Of a stretch of DNA of 64,000 nucleotides, positions 1 to 9,086 are shown one piece after another. Made by a program: the position numbers and the translations under genes. The stretch comes from CAVOHU01 sp963817885 (GTDB lineage: Bacteria; Acidobacteriota; Vicinamibacteria; Vicinamibacterales; JAKQTR01). The DNA lies in the NCBI GenBank assembly GCA_963817885.1, contig CAWFQE010000002.1, forward strand, positions 1,178,001 through 1,242,000, written 5' to 3'. Each line of letters begins with the position of its first letter. Position 1 is the stretch's first letter. The notes beneath the pieces were generated by a model that saw nothing but the letters and a program-made list of their open reading frames with translations, was not told the origin of the DNA and did no database searches.

Positions 1-111
1 CGTCAGCTTGGGGGCGGTGGGAGCTGCCGGCCCCTTCTTCTTGCAGCCGGCGCCGGCCGCAAGGGCGATCACGAGGCCGACAACGACGATCATCCGGCGG
101 CGACAGGCCAT
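1..111 (-). CDS. Lipoprotein, N-terminal fragment (cut by window edge)
   Basis: Reading down from ATG at 111 to base 1 gives 37 uninterrupted codons. They encode a basic N-terminus (MACRRR), a hydrophobic stretch (IVVVGLVIALAAGAG) and a Cys at residue 23, followed by KKK and an Ala/Pro-rich linker. This is a type II signal peptide: the lipobox GAGC is a loose but acceptable match, and the mature protein would be lipid-anchored. The gene continues beyond the left edge, so its function cannot be told. It is divergent from the S9 peptidase across a 473-bp gap. Confidence 0.6.
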   Translation of the reverse strand, partial: MACRRRMIVVVGLVIALAAGAGCKKKGPAAPTAPKLT

Positions 112-584
112 GTCGAGCCTCCACTCTGCAGCCCATGTCGAGGCGTCAGGCTGGTGACAGCGAGCCTGGCGCGCGGCGCAGGCCATCGCGTCGTTGCTGG
201 TTCGAATTGTGTGCGGCGATGGTAACCCGAATGCCTCTGGTCCGCCAGCATGGAGTCACGCCTCTGGCCGATTCCGTGTCTCACCCTGAGCTCTTCGCCT
301 GGTTCGCCGCCTCGGAGAAGGCGACGTGGTGCTCAACGCAACCCGCGTCGAAGCGTAACCGGTGCGGCACACGAATTCGTTCGTCGGTCTCGGAACGATC
401 GGCCGATCGCGCGGCAGATTGTCTCGGCATGTGGCGGCCCGACGCTGCCGTGCTCCGTATTGGCTACATCGACCGCCAGGCGGGAGGAAAGCGCGGTTCA
501 GGGTAAAATGTCGTCCCTCGTCTGACGGGCCCCCGCCGTGCTCCGTTGCCTTGATCGTTCCCGCCAACACGCGGAGGTTGTTTC
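112..584. other. Divergent intergenic region, no gene recognised
   Basis: This 473-bp gap lies between the divergent lipoprotein fragment and the S9 peptidase. Open frames crossing it have no recognisable protein features and look like chance in high-GC DNA. A TAAAAT sequence at 504-509 could be a -10 element for the peptidase, but no convincing -35 lies 16-18 bases upstream. Nothing else is visible. Confidence 0.4.
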
Positions 585-3050
585 ATGAGACGTGTCAGAG
601 TCAGTCATGGACAGGCGTCGGCCGCCTTCCTGGCCACCTCGTTCATCGCGATCTTCTGCCTTCCGGCTCTCGCCGGCGCCCAGCAGGCCTCGCCGCTCGA
701 GACGGGCTACCAGCTGCCGCCGAAAGTCATCGTCGACATTCTCGACGCCCCGCCCCCGCCCACGGCCATCGTCAGCCCGACGCGACAGGTGATGGCGCTG
801 CTCGACCGCGCGAGCATGCCGCGGATTTCCGAGCTTGCCGAGCCGATGCTGAGGCTCGCCGGCAACCGGGTCAATCCGAAGACCAACGCCCAGCACAATC
901 CGCAGAGCATGCTGGGCATTACGCTCAAGAGAATCGCCGACGGCAGGGAGATGAAGATTGTCCTGGCGCCGGGCGTGCGGATCTCCTCGCCGGCCTTCTC
1001 GCCCGACGGCAAGCGCCTCTCGTTCTCCGTCTTCCGGAGCGGGGGCGTCGACCTGTGGATGGCGGACGTCTCGACCGCGCAGGCGCGGCTGGTCGCCGTC
1101 GGCATCAATGGCCTCGGCGGATGCAGCTGGCTGAACGACAGCACCGCGATGCTGTGTCAGATGGTGCCCGTCGGCCGCGGCCCGGCGCCCGCGCCGCCCT
1201 CGGTTCCGGCCGGTCCGCGCATCCAGGAGAACATGGGACAGGCTGCGCCGGTCTCGACGTACCAGGATCTGCTGACCAGCGCCCATGACGAAAAGTTGTA
1301 CGACTACTACTTCACCGCCCAGCTGGCGACGATCACGACGGCGGGGGTCAAGACGCCGATCGGCAAGCCCGCCATCTTCTCGACCGCGTCGGTGTCGCCC
1401 GATGGCAAGTACATCCTGGTCGTGAGAACCAGGCGGCCGTACTCACGGCTGGTGACCGACTCGCAGTTCCCGAAGGACATCGAGGTCTGGAGCCGCGCCG
1501 GCGACGTGGTCCGCAAGATCGGCGAACAGCCGCTCGGCGAGTCGATTCCGATCGGCGGCGTCACTACCGGTCCGCGGTCCTATCGCTGGCACGCCGTGGA
1601 TCCGTCGACCCTCGTCTGGGTGGAAGCGCTCGACGCAGGCGACGCCGGGAAACAGGTGCCGAACCGCGATCGGATCCTGGCGCTCAAGGCCCCGTTCAGC
1701 GGCGACCCCATCGAAGTCGTCAAGACGGCGTTCCGGTTCCAGGGCATTTCGTGGACGGAAACAGGCACGGCGCTCATTTCCGAATCGGATCGCGCGACCA
1801 GGCTGACGCGCACGTGGTTGGTCGACTCGAACACGGCGCCGCGCAAACTGTGGGAGCGCAACTCACAGGATCGCTACAACGATCCGGGCGCGCCGATCGA
1901 TCGGTCCGGGAGTGTCTCCGGGGGCCGGGGCGGCGGCGGCAACCGGCCGCTCATCCAGAACGGCGACTTCATCTATCTCGCGGGCTCGGGCGCATCGCCG
2001 AAGGGTGACCGTCCGTTCCTCTCGCGTCTGAATTTGAAGACGCTCGCCGCCGAGCGGCTCTTCCAGACCGACGACGCCAGTTACGAGACCGTTGCCGCCC
2101 TGCTGACCGACGATGGGAAGCAGGTGCTGACGCGGTACGAAACCAAGGCCGAATTCCCGAACTACTACCTTCGGGATCTTGCCGCCGGCACACGCAAGGC
2201 ACTGACTCAGTTCAAGGATCCGGCGCCCCAGCTCACGGGAATCGACAAGCAGCTGGTGACCTACGAGCGGAAGGACGGGGTGAAGCTGTCGGCCACCGTC
2301 TATCTGCCGCCAGGCTACAAGCCCGGGACCCGGCTGCCCTTCGTGCTCTGGGCGTACCCGGCGGAGTTCACCGACGCGGCTTCCGCCAGCCAGGTCACGG
2401 GATCGGCCAACCGGTTCACCACGATTTCCGGTGCGTCGCACCTGCTGTTCCTGACGCAGGGCTACGGCGTGCTGGACAACCCGACGATGCCGATCATCGG
2501 CGCGGGTGAGACCGCCAACGACACGTACGTCGAACAACTGGTGGCGAGCGCCGAGGCCGCAGTCAACAAGATCGTGGAGATGGGCGTGGCCGATCGTGAT
2601 CGCATCGGGGTGTCGGGCCATAGCTACGGCGCGTTCATGACCGCCAACCTGCTCGCGCACAGCCGGCTGTTCCGGGCGGGCGCCGCGCGCAGCGGGGCTT
2701 ACAACCGGACGCTGACCCCGTTCGGGTTCCAGAACGAAGAGCGGACCTTCTGGGAGGTGCCCGAGGTGTACTCGAAGATGTCGCCCTTCTGGTACGCGCA
2801 CAAGGTGGAGGATCCGATCCTGCTCATCCACGGCGAGGCCGACAACAACTCCGGCACGTTCCCGATCCAGTCCGAGCGTTTCTACATGGCGCTCAAGGGC
2901 AACGGCAAGACCGTCCGCTACGTCACGCTGCCGCTCGAAGCGCACGGCTACGCGGCGCGGGAGTCGAATCTCCACGTGCTGTACGAGTGGATCAACTGGT
3001 TCGACAAGTACGTCAAAAACGCGCCGCCGAAGACGGCGGCCTCGAAGTAA
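585..3050 (+). CDS. Exported prolyl-oligopeptidase-family (S9) serine peptidase
   Basis: A protein of 821 aa. Residues 1-32 are a signal peptide ending near ALAGAQQ, so it acts in the periplasm or outside. The middle (about 60-540) carries the WD40/beta-propeller-like repeats of S9 enzymes, including an SPDGK motif. The C-terminal alpha/beta hydrolase domain has the nucleophile elbow GHSYG with Ser680. Asp753 (HGEADN) and His787 (EAHGY) complete the expected triad, so it looks active. The family cleaves prolyl or other peptide bonds in short peptides; the substrate cannot be told. The ATG at 585 has GGAGG at 573-577 with 7-base spacing. A strong hairpin follows the stop, so it is probably transcribed alone. 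Confidence 0.9.
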   Translation: MRRVRVSHGQASAAFLATSFIAIFCLPALAGAQQASPLETGYQLPPKVIVDILDAPPPPTAIVSPTRQVMALLDRASMPRISELAEPMLRLAGNRVNPKTNAQHNPQSMLGITLKRIADGREMKIVLAPGVRISSPAFSPDGKRLSFSVFRSGGVDLWMADVSTAQARLVAVGINGLGGCSWLNDSTAMLCQMVPVGRGPAPAPPSVPAGPRIQENMGQAAPVSTYQDLLTSAHDEKLYDYYFTAQLATITTAGVKTPIGKPAIFSTASVSPDGKYILVVRTRRPYSRLVTDSQFPKDIEVWSRAGDVVRKIGEQPLGESIPIGGVTTGPRSYRWHAVDPSTLVWVEALDAGDAGKQVPNRDRILALKAPFSGDPIEVVKTAFRFQGISWTETGTALISESDRATRLTRTWLVDSNTAPRKLWERNSQDRYNDPGAPIDRSGSVSGGRGGGGNRPLIQNGDFIYLAGSGASPKGDRPFLSRLNLKTLAAERLFQTDDASYETVAALLTDDGKQVLTRYETKAEFPNYYLRDLAAGTRKALTQFKDPAPQLTGIDKQLVTYERKDGVKLSATVYLPPGYKPGTRLPFVLWAYPAEFTDAASASQVTGSANRFTTISGASHLLFLTQGYGVLDNPTMPIIGAGETANDTYVEQLVASAEAAVNKIVEMGVADRDRIGVSGHSYGAFMTANLLAHSRLFRAGAARSGAYNRTLTPFGFQNEERTFWEVPEVYSKMSPFWYAHKVEDPILLIHGEADNNSGTFPIQSERFYMALKGNGKTVRYVTLPLEAHGYAARESNLHVLYEWINWFDKYVKNAPPKTAASK

Positions 3051-3067
3051 CGCTCGGCTCGAGGCTT

Positions 3068-3114
3068 GCGGCTGGCGGCTGGTGGCCTGACCCGACGGTC
3101 GGGCCGCCAGCCGC
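3068..3114 (+). terminator. Hairpin after S9 peptidase
   Basis: A perfect 12-bp inverted repeat, GCGGCTGGCGGC (3068-3079) and GCCGCCAGCCGC (3103-3114), surrounds a 23-base loop that itself contains the small palindrome CCGAC-GGT-CGG. It starts 18 bases after the stop codon. There is no T tract, so this is a GC-hairpin terminator candidate, not a classical intrinsic one. Confidence 0.5.
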
Positions 3115-3154
3115 GGCCGCCGAGCGTCGCGCCGCATCGCCGCGCCTGCGCGGC

Positions 3155-3183
3155 GTGACGTGGCGCGGCAACGCGCGTAGAAT
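3155..3183 (+). promoter_or_regulatory. Candidate sigma70-type promoter for the macroglobulin/PBP1C pair
   Basis: GTGACG (3155-3160, four of six matches to TTGACA) is separated by exactly 17 bases from TAGAAT (3178-3183, five of six matches to TATAAT). It lies 36 bases before the ATG at 3219. This is inferred from sequence only. Confidence 0.4.
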
Positions 3184-3218
3184 GTGCCGCTGGCCATCAC
3201 TCACCTTCCAGGGCACAT

Positions 3219-6200
3219 ATGCGACAAGTCTTGATGACGCTGCTACGCGCGATCCGGGCGTTCAGTCTCCGAATCCCCGCTCTCCTCGTCAAGCTCGTCG
3301 GCCGATGGCACTGGGAGGCGCCTCCCTGGCTCTCGCGGACGGCCGCTCTCCTGGCCCGCGGGTGGCGCTATCTCACGGCAAAACCCCTGCGAGCCGTGGC
3401 GGCGCTGGCCGTCCTGGCGGCGGCCTCGGGCGGCTACTACTGGTATTCGCACCGGCCCAGGCCGAACTACGTGGAGTACGCGGTCAGCGGGCCTGAGCTG
3501 ACGACCTACAACGACAGCGGGATTGCGTCGGTCAAGCCATTGAAGGTGGTCTTCAGCGGGTCAGCCGCGCCGCTGAAGACCGTGAAGACCGCGCTGACAT
3601 CCGGCGTCGAGATGTCGCCGGCCATCGCGGGCACATGGTTCTGGACGAGCGACAGGCAGCTCCAGTTCACGCCGAAGGACGACTGGCCGGTGGACGGCGC
3701 CTTCACCGTGAAGCTCGCGAAGAAAGACCTGCTGGCGCGGCAGGTGCAGCTCGAAAAGTACAGCTTCACGTTCCGGAGCCAGCCGTTTTCCGCCAAGTTC
3801 ACCGAGAGCGTGTTCTACCAGGATCCGCGCGACCCCAATCTCAAGAAGGTCGTCGCCACCGTGGCGTTCAGCCATCCGGTGGACGCCGAGCGGTTCGAGT
3901 CGCACGTCTCGCTCGCCGTGGCGAAGGACGCCGAGTACCTCGGCCTCACGCCGGACAGCCGCCACTTTACGGTGGTCTACGACAAGTTCAAGCTGGTCGC
4001 CTACGTGCATTCGTCCTCGCTGCCGATGCCGCGCGATGACACGCCCATGACGGTGAGAATCGAGAAGGGCGTCAGGGCCGCTCGTGGCGGCAACGACACG
4101 CCGGAACGCCTGGAGGCCGAGGTCACGATCCCGGGGCGCACCAGCCTGGCCTTCTCCGAGGCACGGATGGTGGTGGTGGACAACGCGCGGTACGAGCCCG
4201 AGCAGATCCTGCTCCTGACCAGCTCCTCGCCGGTCGGAGATCGCGCGTTCGACGGCAAGATCGCCGTGTGCCTGCTGCCCGTGCGGCACCCTCAGCAACC
4301 CAAGGAGGACCAGGATCCGTACGACTGGTCCGATTCGAGTGAGATCGGCAACGACATTCTCGCCACCTGCAAGCAGGTCGGTGTGAGTTACGTGCCGTCT
4401 GACGAGGGCGGGAACACGTCGCACGGTTTCAGGTTCAAGGCCCCGGTCGGCCGTTACCTGTATGTGCTGGTGAAGCCCGAGGTCCAGGGCATCGGCGGAT
4501 ACATCTCGGGCAAACCGTTCATCGAGACCATCAGGGTCAGGCCCTACCCGCAGGCGTTGACTTTCCTGGGGCAAGGCGCGCTGCTCCCGCTCTCGGGCGA
4601 TCGCAAGGTCGGATTCCTCGCCCGGGGCGTGGGTGTGGTGGAAGTCGAAATCGGCCGTGTGCTGCCCAATCAGCTGCAGCATCTCGCGCCGACGATGTGG
4701 AATTTCTCACGGCCGGCCGTGTACGGGTCCATCGAAGACAAGATCGTCGAGCGGTTCGTCACCACGCGCGACTACAGCGCGACGCCGCCCGGCAAGCCGA
4801 CCTACGACACCATCGACGTCGGCCAGTACCTCAAGGACCAGGCGCAGGGCCGCCGCGGACTGTTCCTCCTGCACATTCGCCAGACCTCCGCGCGGCCGAC
4901 CGCCGGCGACGGAAACGGCGAGGGGGACGATTCGGAGAGCGACGGTGAAGAAGGACAGGGTTCCACCGAGGACACTCGCCTGATCCTCGTGACCGACCTG
5001 GGCTTCATCGTCAAGCAGGCAAAGGACGGAGGGCGCGATGTCTTCGTCCAGTCGATCAGCACGGGCCTGCCGGTCGACGGCGCGCGCGTCGAGCTGGTCG
5101 GGGCCAACGGCCTCCCGGTCTTCACCGCGACGACCGAGGCCGGTGGGCGCGCGCAGCTGCCGAAGCCCCCGGAAGCGCCGAGCGGGGAAAAGGCGCCGCT
5201 CCTGATCCTGGTGCAGAAGGAGGCCGACTACTCCTTCATGCCGTTCAACAGCAGCAACCGCGATCTCGACCTGTCGCGTTTCGACACGGGCGGCGTGGAC
5301 AACGCGAAATCGGCCCAGCAGCTGTCCACCTATCTCTTCTCGGATCGCGGCATCTATCGGCCCGGAGAGACGGCGCACCTGGGCGCGATCACGCGGACCG
5401 CGGACTGGAAGACGTCGCCGGGCGGCCTGCCCCTCGATCTCGAGATTACCGATCCACGCGGCGTGATCGTCAGCCGGAGCCAGGTGAAGGTGTCGGCTGC
5501 CGCGTTCGACGAATTCAGCTACACCCCGCCAGTTTCCGGCCCGACGGGCACCTACGAGGCGGTGGCGTACGTGATCGGCGATCAGAAGCGCCGGGAGGCG
5601 CTCGGCAGCACGTCCTTCAAGGTCCAGGAATTCGAGCCGGATCGCATGAAGGTCCAGGTCGACCTCTCCGCGGCGCCCGTTGACGGCTGGCTCCGCACCG
5701 ACGACGTCAAGGCGCGGATCACCGTTGCCCATCTGTTCGGCGACCCCGCGGGCAATCGCCGCGTCGAAGGCGAGCTGAGCCTGACGCCGGCGCTGCCCCG
5801 GTTCGCGAAGTTCCCCGACCATCGCTTCTCGATCGGGGAAGGTCTCAAGGAGCCGTACCACGAGAGCCTTGCCGCCGCCGTGACCGACGACAAGGGGACC
5901 TCTGAGTTCAAGCTCGATCTGAAGCGGTTCGTCGGCCGCGCGTACCGCCTCAACGTGCTCGGGCGCGCCTACGAGGCCGAAGGCGGACGCAATGTCGCCG
6001 CCGAGAACAGCGCCATCGTATCGGACGCCGCGTTCCTGATTGGCGTGAAGCCGGACGGCGATCTCACCTTCGTGCGCCGCACGAGCGCTCGCGCCGCGCA
6101 CTGGCTCGCCGTGGACCAGCGGCTCGTCCCGGTGGCCGCACAGGGGTTGACGCTCGAGTGGGTGCAGCGCAAGTTCGTGTCCGTCCTGACGAAGCAGGAC

Positions 6201-9086
6201 AACGGAACGCTGCAGTACGTCTCGCGCCAGAAGGACGTCGTCCGCAACACCCGGACCGTGCAGATCGCGACCGGCGGCAGCTCGTTCCCGCTTCCGACCG
6301 ATGAGCCCGGAGACTTCGTGCTCGTGCTGCGGAATTCGTCGGGCGCCATGCTCAACTCGCTGGGCTACTCGGTCGCCGGCCAGGCCGATCTGTCGCGCTC
6401 CCTCGAGCGCGACGCCGAGCTGCAGGTCCAGCTCGACAAGCCGGCGTACGCGGGCGGCGACACGATCCGCGTCAGCATCCGTGCGCCGTACATCGGCGCG
6501 GGGCTGATCACCGTTGAACGCGATCGCGTGTACCACTACCAGTGGTTCAAGACCACGACGACCAGCTCGGTCCAGCAGGTCAGGCTGCCTTCCGACTTCG
6601 AGGGCAACGGCTACGTCAACGTCCAGTTCCTGCGCGATCCGTCCTCCAACGAGCTGTTCATGAGCCCGCTGTCCTACGGCGTCGCGCCGTTCGCACCCGA
6701 CCTCGCCGCGCGCAAGCAGGACATCACCCTCGAGGTTGCGCGCCGGGTCAAGCCCGGAACGACGCTGACGATGAGGCTGGCGCCCGGCGAGCCGTCCCGC
6801 GTCGCGGTGCTGGCGGTGGACGAAGGCATCCTCCAGGTGGCGCGGTACCAGAACCCGGACCCCCTCGGGTATTTCTTCCAGAAGCGCCAGCTCGAGGTGA
6901 ACACGCGGCAGATCCTCGATTTGATCCTGCCGGACGTGAAGCGATTCATCGCGCTCTCTGCGCCGGGCGGCGATGGCGACGGAGGCTTCGCACGGCAACT
7001 GAACCCGTTCAACAAGAAGCGCAAACCTGCGGTGGCGTACTGGTCGGGCGTGGTCGAGGTCGGGCCTGAGGGTCGCGAGCTCAAGTACACCGTGCCCGAC
7101 TACTTCAACGGCCGCCTCCGCATCGTCGCCATCGGCGTCAGCGGCCGGCGGATCGGCGTGACCGAGGCCAGCACGAGCGTGCAGGGCGACTTCATCCTGA
7201 CGCCCAACGTGCCGGCCACGGTGACTCCCGGCGACGAGTTCACCGTCAGCGTCGGCGTGTACAACACCAGCGCCGGGAGCGGTCCAATCCGCCTCGAAGC
7301 CCAGCCTGGTCCGGGGCTGTCACTGGTCGGCGCGTCGAGCGCGGACCTGACGCTGGCAGAGAAGAACGAGGGCGTCGCCGTGTTCCGGGTGAAGGCGAAC
7401 GCGGTGCTCGGAGCGGCGGCGCTGACCTTCACCGCCCGGCGCGGCCAGGCATCGGCGCGCATCGAAGAGAGCGTGGGCATTCGTCCGGCCGCGGCGTTCC
7501 GCACGCACCTGACGCTTGGCCGGGTCGATGGCGCAACCGCGATCGCGTCGCTGACACGGGAGATGTACAGCGAGCGGCGCACCGTGGAAGCCTCGGTCTC
7601 GACGCTGCCGCTGGTATGGGGCCAGGGACTGACGGCGTACCTCAGCGGCTACGAGTATTCGTGCACCGAGCAGCTCGTCAGCAAGGGCGTGGCGGCGCTC
7701 ATGTTGATGGCGAGGCCGGAGTTCGGATCAGTCAAGAGCCCCGACGGGCAACCGCTCGCCGCGGCCTTCTCGACCTTGCGCGGCCGGGCCAACGATCAGG
7801 GCGGCCTCGGCCTGTGGACGTCCAGCCCGCAGACCGCCGAGTTCCCGACCGTCTATGCCGCGCACTTCCTGATCGAGGCCCAGGATCACGGCCAGAAGAT
7901 CCCGCAGGATGTGCTGACCGGCCTGAACCGCTGGCTGACCAGCTTTGCGGCGACCCCGGCCTCCACCCTCCGCGACGGGCGGCTGCGCGCCTACGCGGTC
8001 TACCTGCTCGCCCGACAGGGCATCAAGCCCACCGCGGCTCTCTCGAACGTGGAGCAGGAGTTGACCAATCGCTACACGAAGACCTGGCCGACCGATCTGG
8101 CCGCCGCGTATCTCGCCTCGACCTACCGGCTGATGCAGCGAAATGACGACGCGGATCGCATCGTGAAGGCCGTGCCGTGGTCGTCCAGGAAGAGCGATTT
8201 CGATGGCGACATCTACTACGACGCCGTGATCCACGACGCGCAATTGCTGTATCTCCTCGCCAGGCACTTCCCCGCCCGGCTCGGCACCACGCCGCCCGTC
8301 GCGCTCGAGACGATCAGCCGGGCCATCGGGGGGAATCAGGCCAGCTCGCTGTCGGCCGCCTACACGCTGCTCGCGCTCGATGCCTACGCGAAGGCCGCCT
8401 CCGGCACAGCCACCCTTGGCATCACCGAGATCGGGAAGAACGGCAGCGAACGCGCGCTGCCACTGCCGGCCGGCGCCATTCCCAAGGTGAAGCTGTCCGA
8501 GTCGGCGGCGCGCGTGAAGTTCTCGCAGCGCGGGGCCGCCCTGGCCTACTTCGCCATCACCGAGTCGGGATTTGACCGGAAGCCTCCCGCGACCGAGGTG
8601 AGCCAGGGCATCGAGCTCATTCACGAGTTCGTCGACGCGAAGGGCACGCTGCTCACTCGCGTCAACGTCGGCGACGAGTTCTTCGTCCGCCTGCGCGTGC
8701 GGGCCACCGCCCGGGATCGAGAGCCGCAGATCGCCATCGTCGACCTGCTGCCCGGTGGCGTCGAGCCGGTGCTGGAGCTGCAGCCTGCGGCCGACTCGAG
8801 CACGCCCGGCGACGATCCGGCGATGCACCGGCAGCAGGGAATGAGCCGGTCGTTGCCGGTCGGTCTGCCTGACAAGTCGGACTGGACGCCGGATCACATC
8901 GAGGTGCGCGAGGACCGCGTGATCCTCTACGGCGACGCCGGGACGAACGTGGGCACGTTCGTCTACCGCGTGAGGGCAAACAACCCCGGCCTCTTCCAGG
9001 TCCCTCCCGCCTTCGCCGAAGGCCTCTACAATCGCGCCGTGGTGGCCGTGGGCCGGGCCGCCACCCTGGAGGTCGTCAGGAAGTGA
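3219..9086 (+). CDS. Bacterial alpha-2-macroglobulin, thioester-containing
   Basis: A protein of 1955 aa, longer than the roughly 1,650 aa of E. coli YfhM. A membrane anchor at about residues 58-75 (AVAALAVLAAASGGYYW) follows a basic N-terminus, and there is no lipobox, so it should be tethered in the inner membrane facing the periplasm. MG/bait-region domains fill the middle. The thioester motif CTEQ is intact (Cys1482, Gln1485), within an alpha-helical toroid domain (about 1460-1750). In this family cleavage by an invading protease exposes the thioester, which then traps the protease covalently. An acidic low-complexity loop lies near residues 560-590. The gene overlaps the PBP1C gene by four bases (GTGA), the known yfhM-pbpC pairing. 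It protects the periplasm, presumably while PBP1C repairs the wall; the latter is inference. Confidence 0.92.
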   Translation: MRQVLMTLLRAIRAFSLRIPALLVKLVGRWHWEAPPWLSRTAALLARGWRYLTAKPLRAVAALAVLAAASGGYYWYSHRPRPNYVEYAVSGPELTTYNDSGIASVKPLKVVFSGSAAPLKTVKTALTSGVEMSPAIAGTWFWTSDRQLQFTPKDDWPVDGAFTVKLAKKDLLARQVQLEKYSFTFRSQPFSAKFTESVFYQDPRDPNLKKVVATVAFSHPVDAERFESHVSLAVAKDAEYLGLTPDSRHFTVVYDKFKLVAYVHSSSLPMPRDDTPMTVRIEKGVRAARGGNDTPERLEAEVTIPGRTSLAFSEARMVVVDNARYEPEQILLLTSSSPVGDRAFDGKIAVCLLPVRHPQQPKEDQDPYDWSDSSEIGNDILATCKQVGVSYVPSDEGGNTSHGFRFKAPVGRYLYVLVKPEVQGIGGYISGKPFIETIRVRPYPQALTFLGQGALLPLSGDRKVGFLARGVGVVEVEIGRVLPNQLQHLAPTMWNFSRPAVYGSIEDKIVERFVTTRDYSATPPGKPTYDTIDVGQYLKDQAQGRRGLFLLHIRQTSARPTAGDGNGEGDDSESDGEEGQGSTEDTRLILVTDLGFIVKQAKDGGRDVFVQSISTGLPVDGARVELVGANGLPVFTATTEAGGRAQLPKPPEAPSGEKAPLLILVQKEADYSFMPFNSSNRDLDLSRFDTGGVDNAKSAQQLSTYLFSDRGIYRPGETAHLGAITRTADWKTSPGGLPLDLEITDPRGVIVSRSQVKVSAAAFDEFSYTPPVSGPTGTYEAVAYVIGDQKRREALGSTSFKVQEFEPDRMKVQVDLSAAPVDGWLRTDDVKARITVAHLFGDPAGNRRVEGELSLTPALPRFAKFPDHRFSIGEGLKEPYHESLAAAVTDDKGTSEFKLDLKRFVGRAYRLNVLGRAYEAEGGRNVAAENSAIVSDAAFLIGVKPDGDLTFVRRTSARAAHWLAVDQRLVPVAAQGLTLEWVQRKFVSVLTKQDNGTLQYVSRQKDVVRNTRTVQIATGGSSFPLPTDEPGDFVLVLRNSSGAMLNSLGYSVAGQADLSRSLERDAELQVQLDKPAYAGGDTIRVSIRAPYIGAGLITVERDRVYHYQWFKTTTTSSVQQVRLPSDFEGNGYVNVQFLRDPSSNELFMSPLSYGVAPFAPDLAARKQDITLEVARRVKPGTTLTMRLAPGEPSRVAVLAVDEGILQVARYQNPDPLGYFFQKRQLEVNTRQILDLILPDVKRFIALSAPGGDGDGGFARQLNPFNKKRKPAVAYWSGVVEVGPEGRELKYTVPDYFNGRLRIVAIGVSGRRIGVTEASTSVQGDFILTPNVPATVTPGDEFTVSVGVYNTSAGSGPIRLEAQPGPGLSLVGASSADLTLAEKNEGVAVFRVKANAVLGAAALTFTARRGQASARIEESVGIRPAAAFRTHLTLGRVDGATAIASLTREMYSERRTVEASVSTLPLVWGQGLTAYLSGYEYSCTEQLVSKGVAALMLMARPEFGSVKSPDGQPLAAAFSTLRGRANDQGGLGLWTSSPQTAEFPTVYAAHFLIEAQDHGQKIPQDVLTGLNRWLTSFAATPASTLRDGRLRAYAVYLLARQGIKPTAALSNVEQELTNRYTKTWPTDLAAAYLASTYRLMQRNDDADRIVKAVPWSSRKSDFDGDIYYDAVIHDAQLLYLLARHFPARLGTTPPVALETISRAIGGNQASSLSAAYTLLALDAYAKAASGTATLGITEIGKNGSERALPLPAGAIPKVKLSESAARVKFSQRGAALAYFAITESGFDRKPPATEVSQGIELIHEFVDAKGTLLTRVNVGDEFFVRLRVRATARDREPQIAIVDLLPGGVEPVLELQPAADSSTPGDDPAMHRQQGMSRSLPVGLPDKSDWTPDHIEVREDRVILYGDAGTNVGTFVYRVRANNPGLFQVPPAFAEGLYNRAVVAVGRAATLEVVRK

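Noticed and set aside
1863..3200. Long antisense open frame under the S9 peptidase, and similar long frames opposite the macroglobulin and actB
   Set aside because: High-GC third positions produce long antisense frames. Their translations are Arg/Ala/Gly-rich without domains, while the sense frames have intact catalytic motifs.
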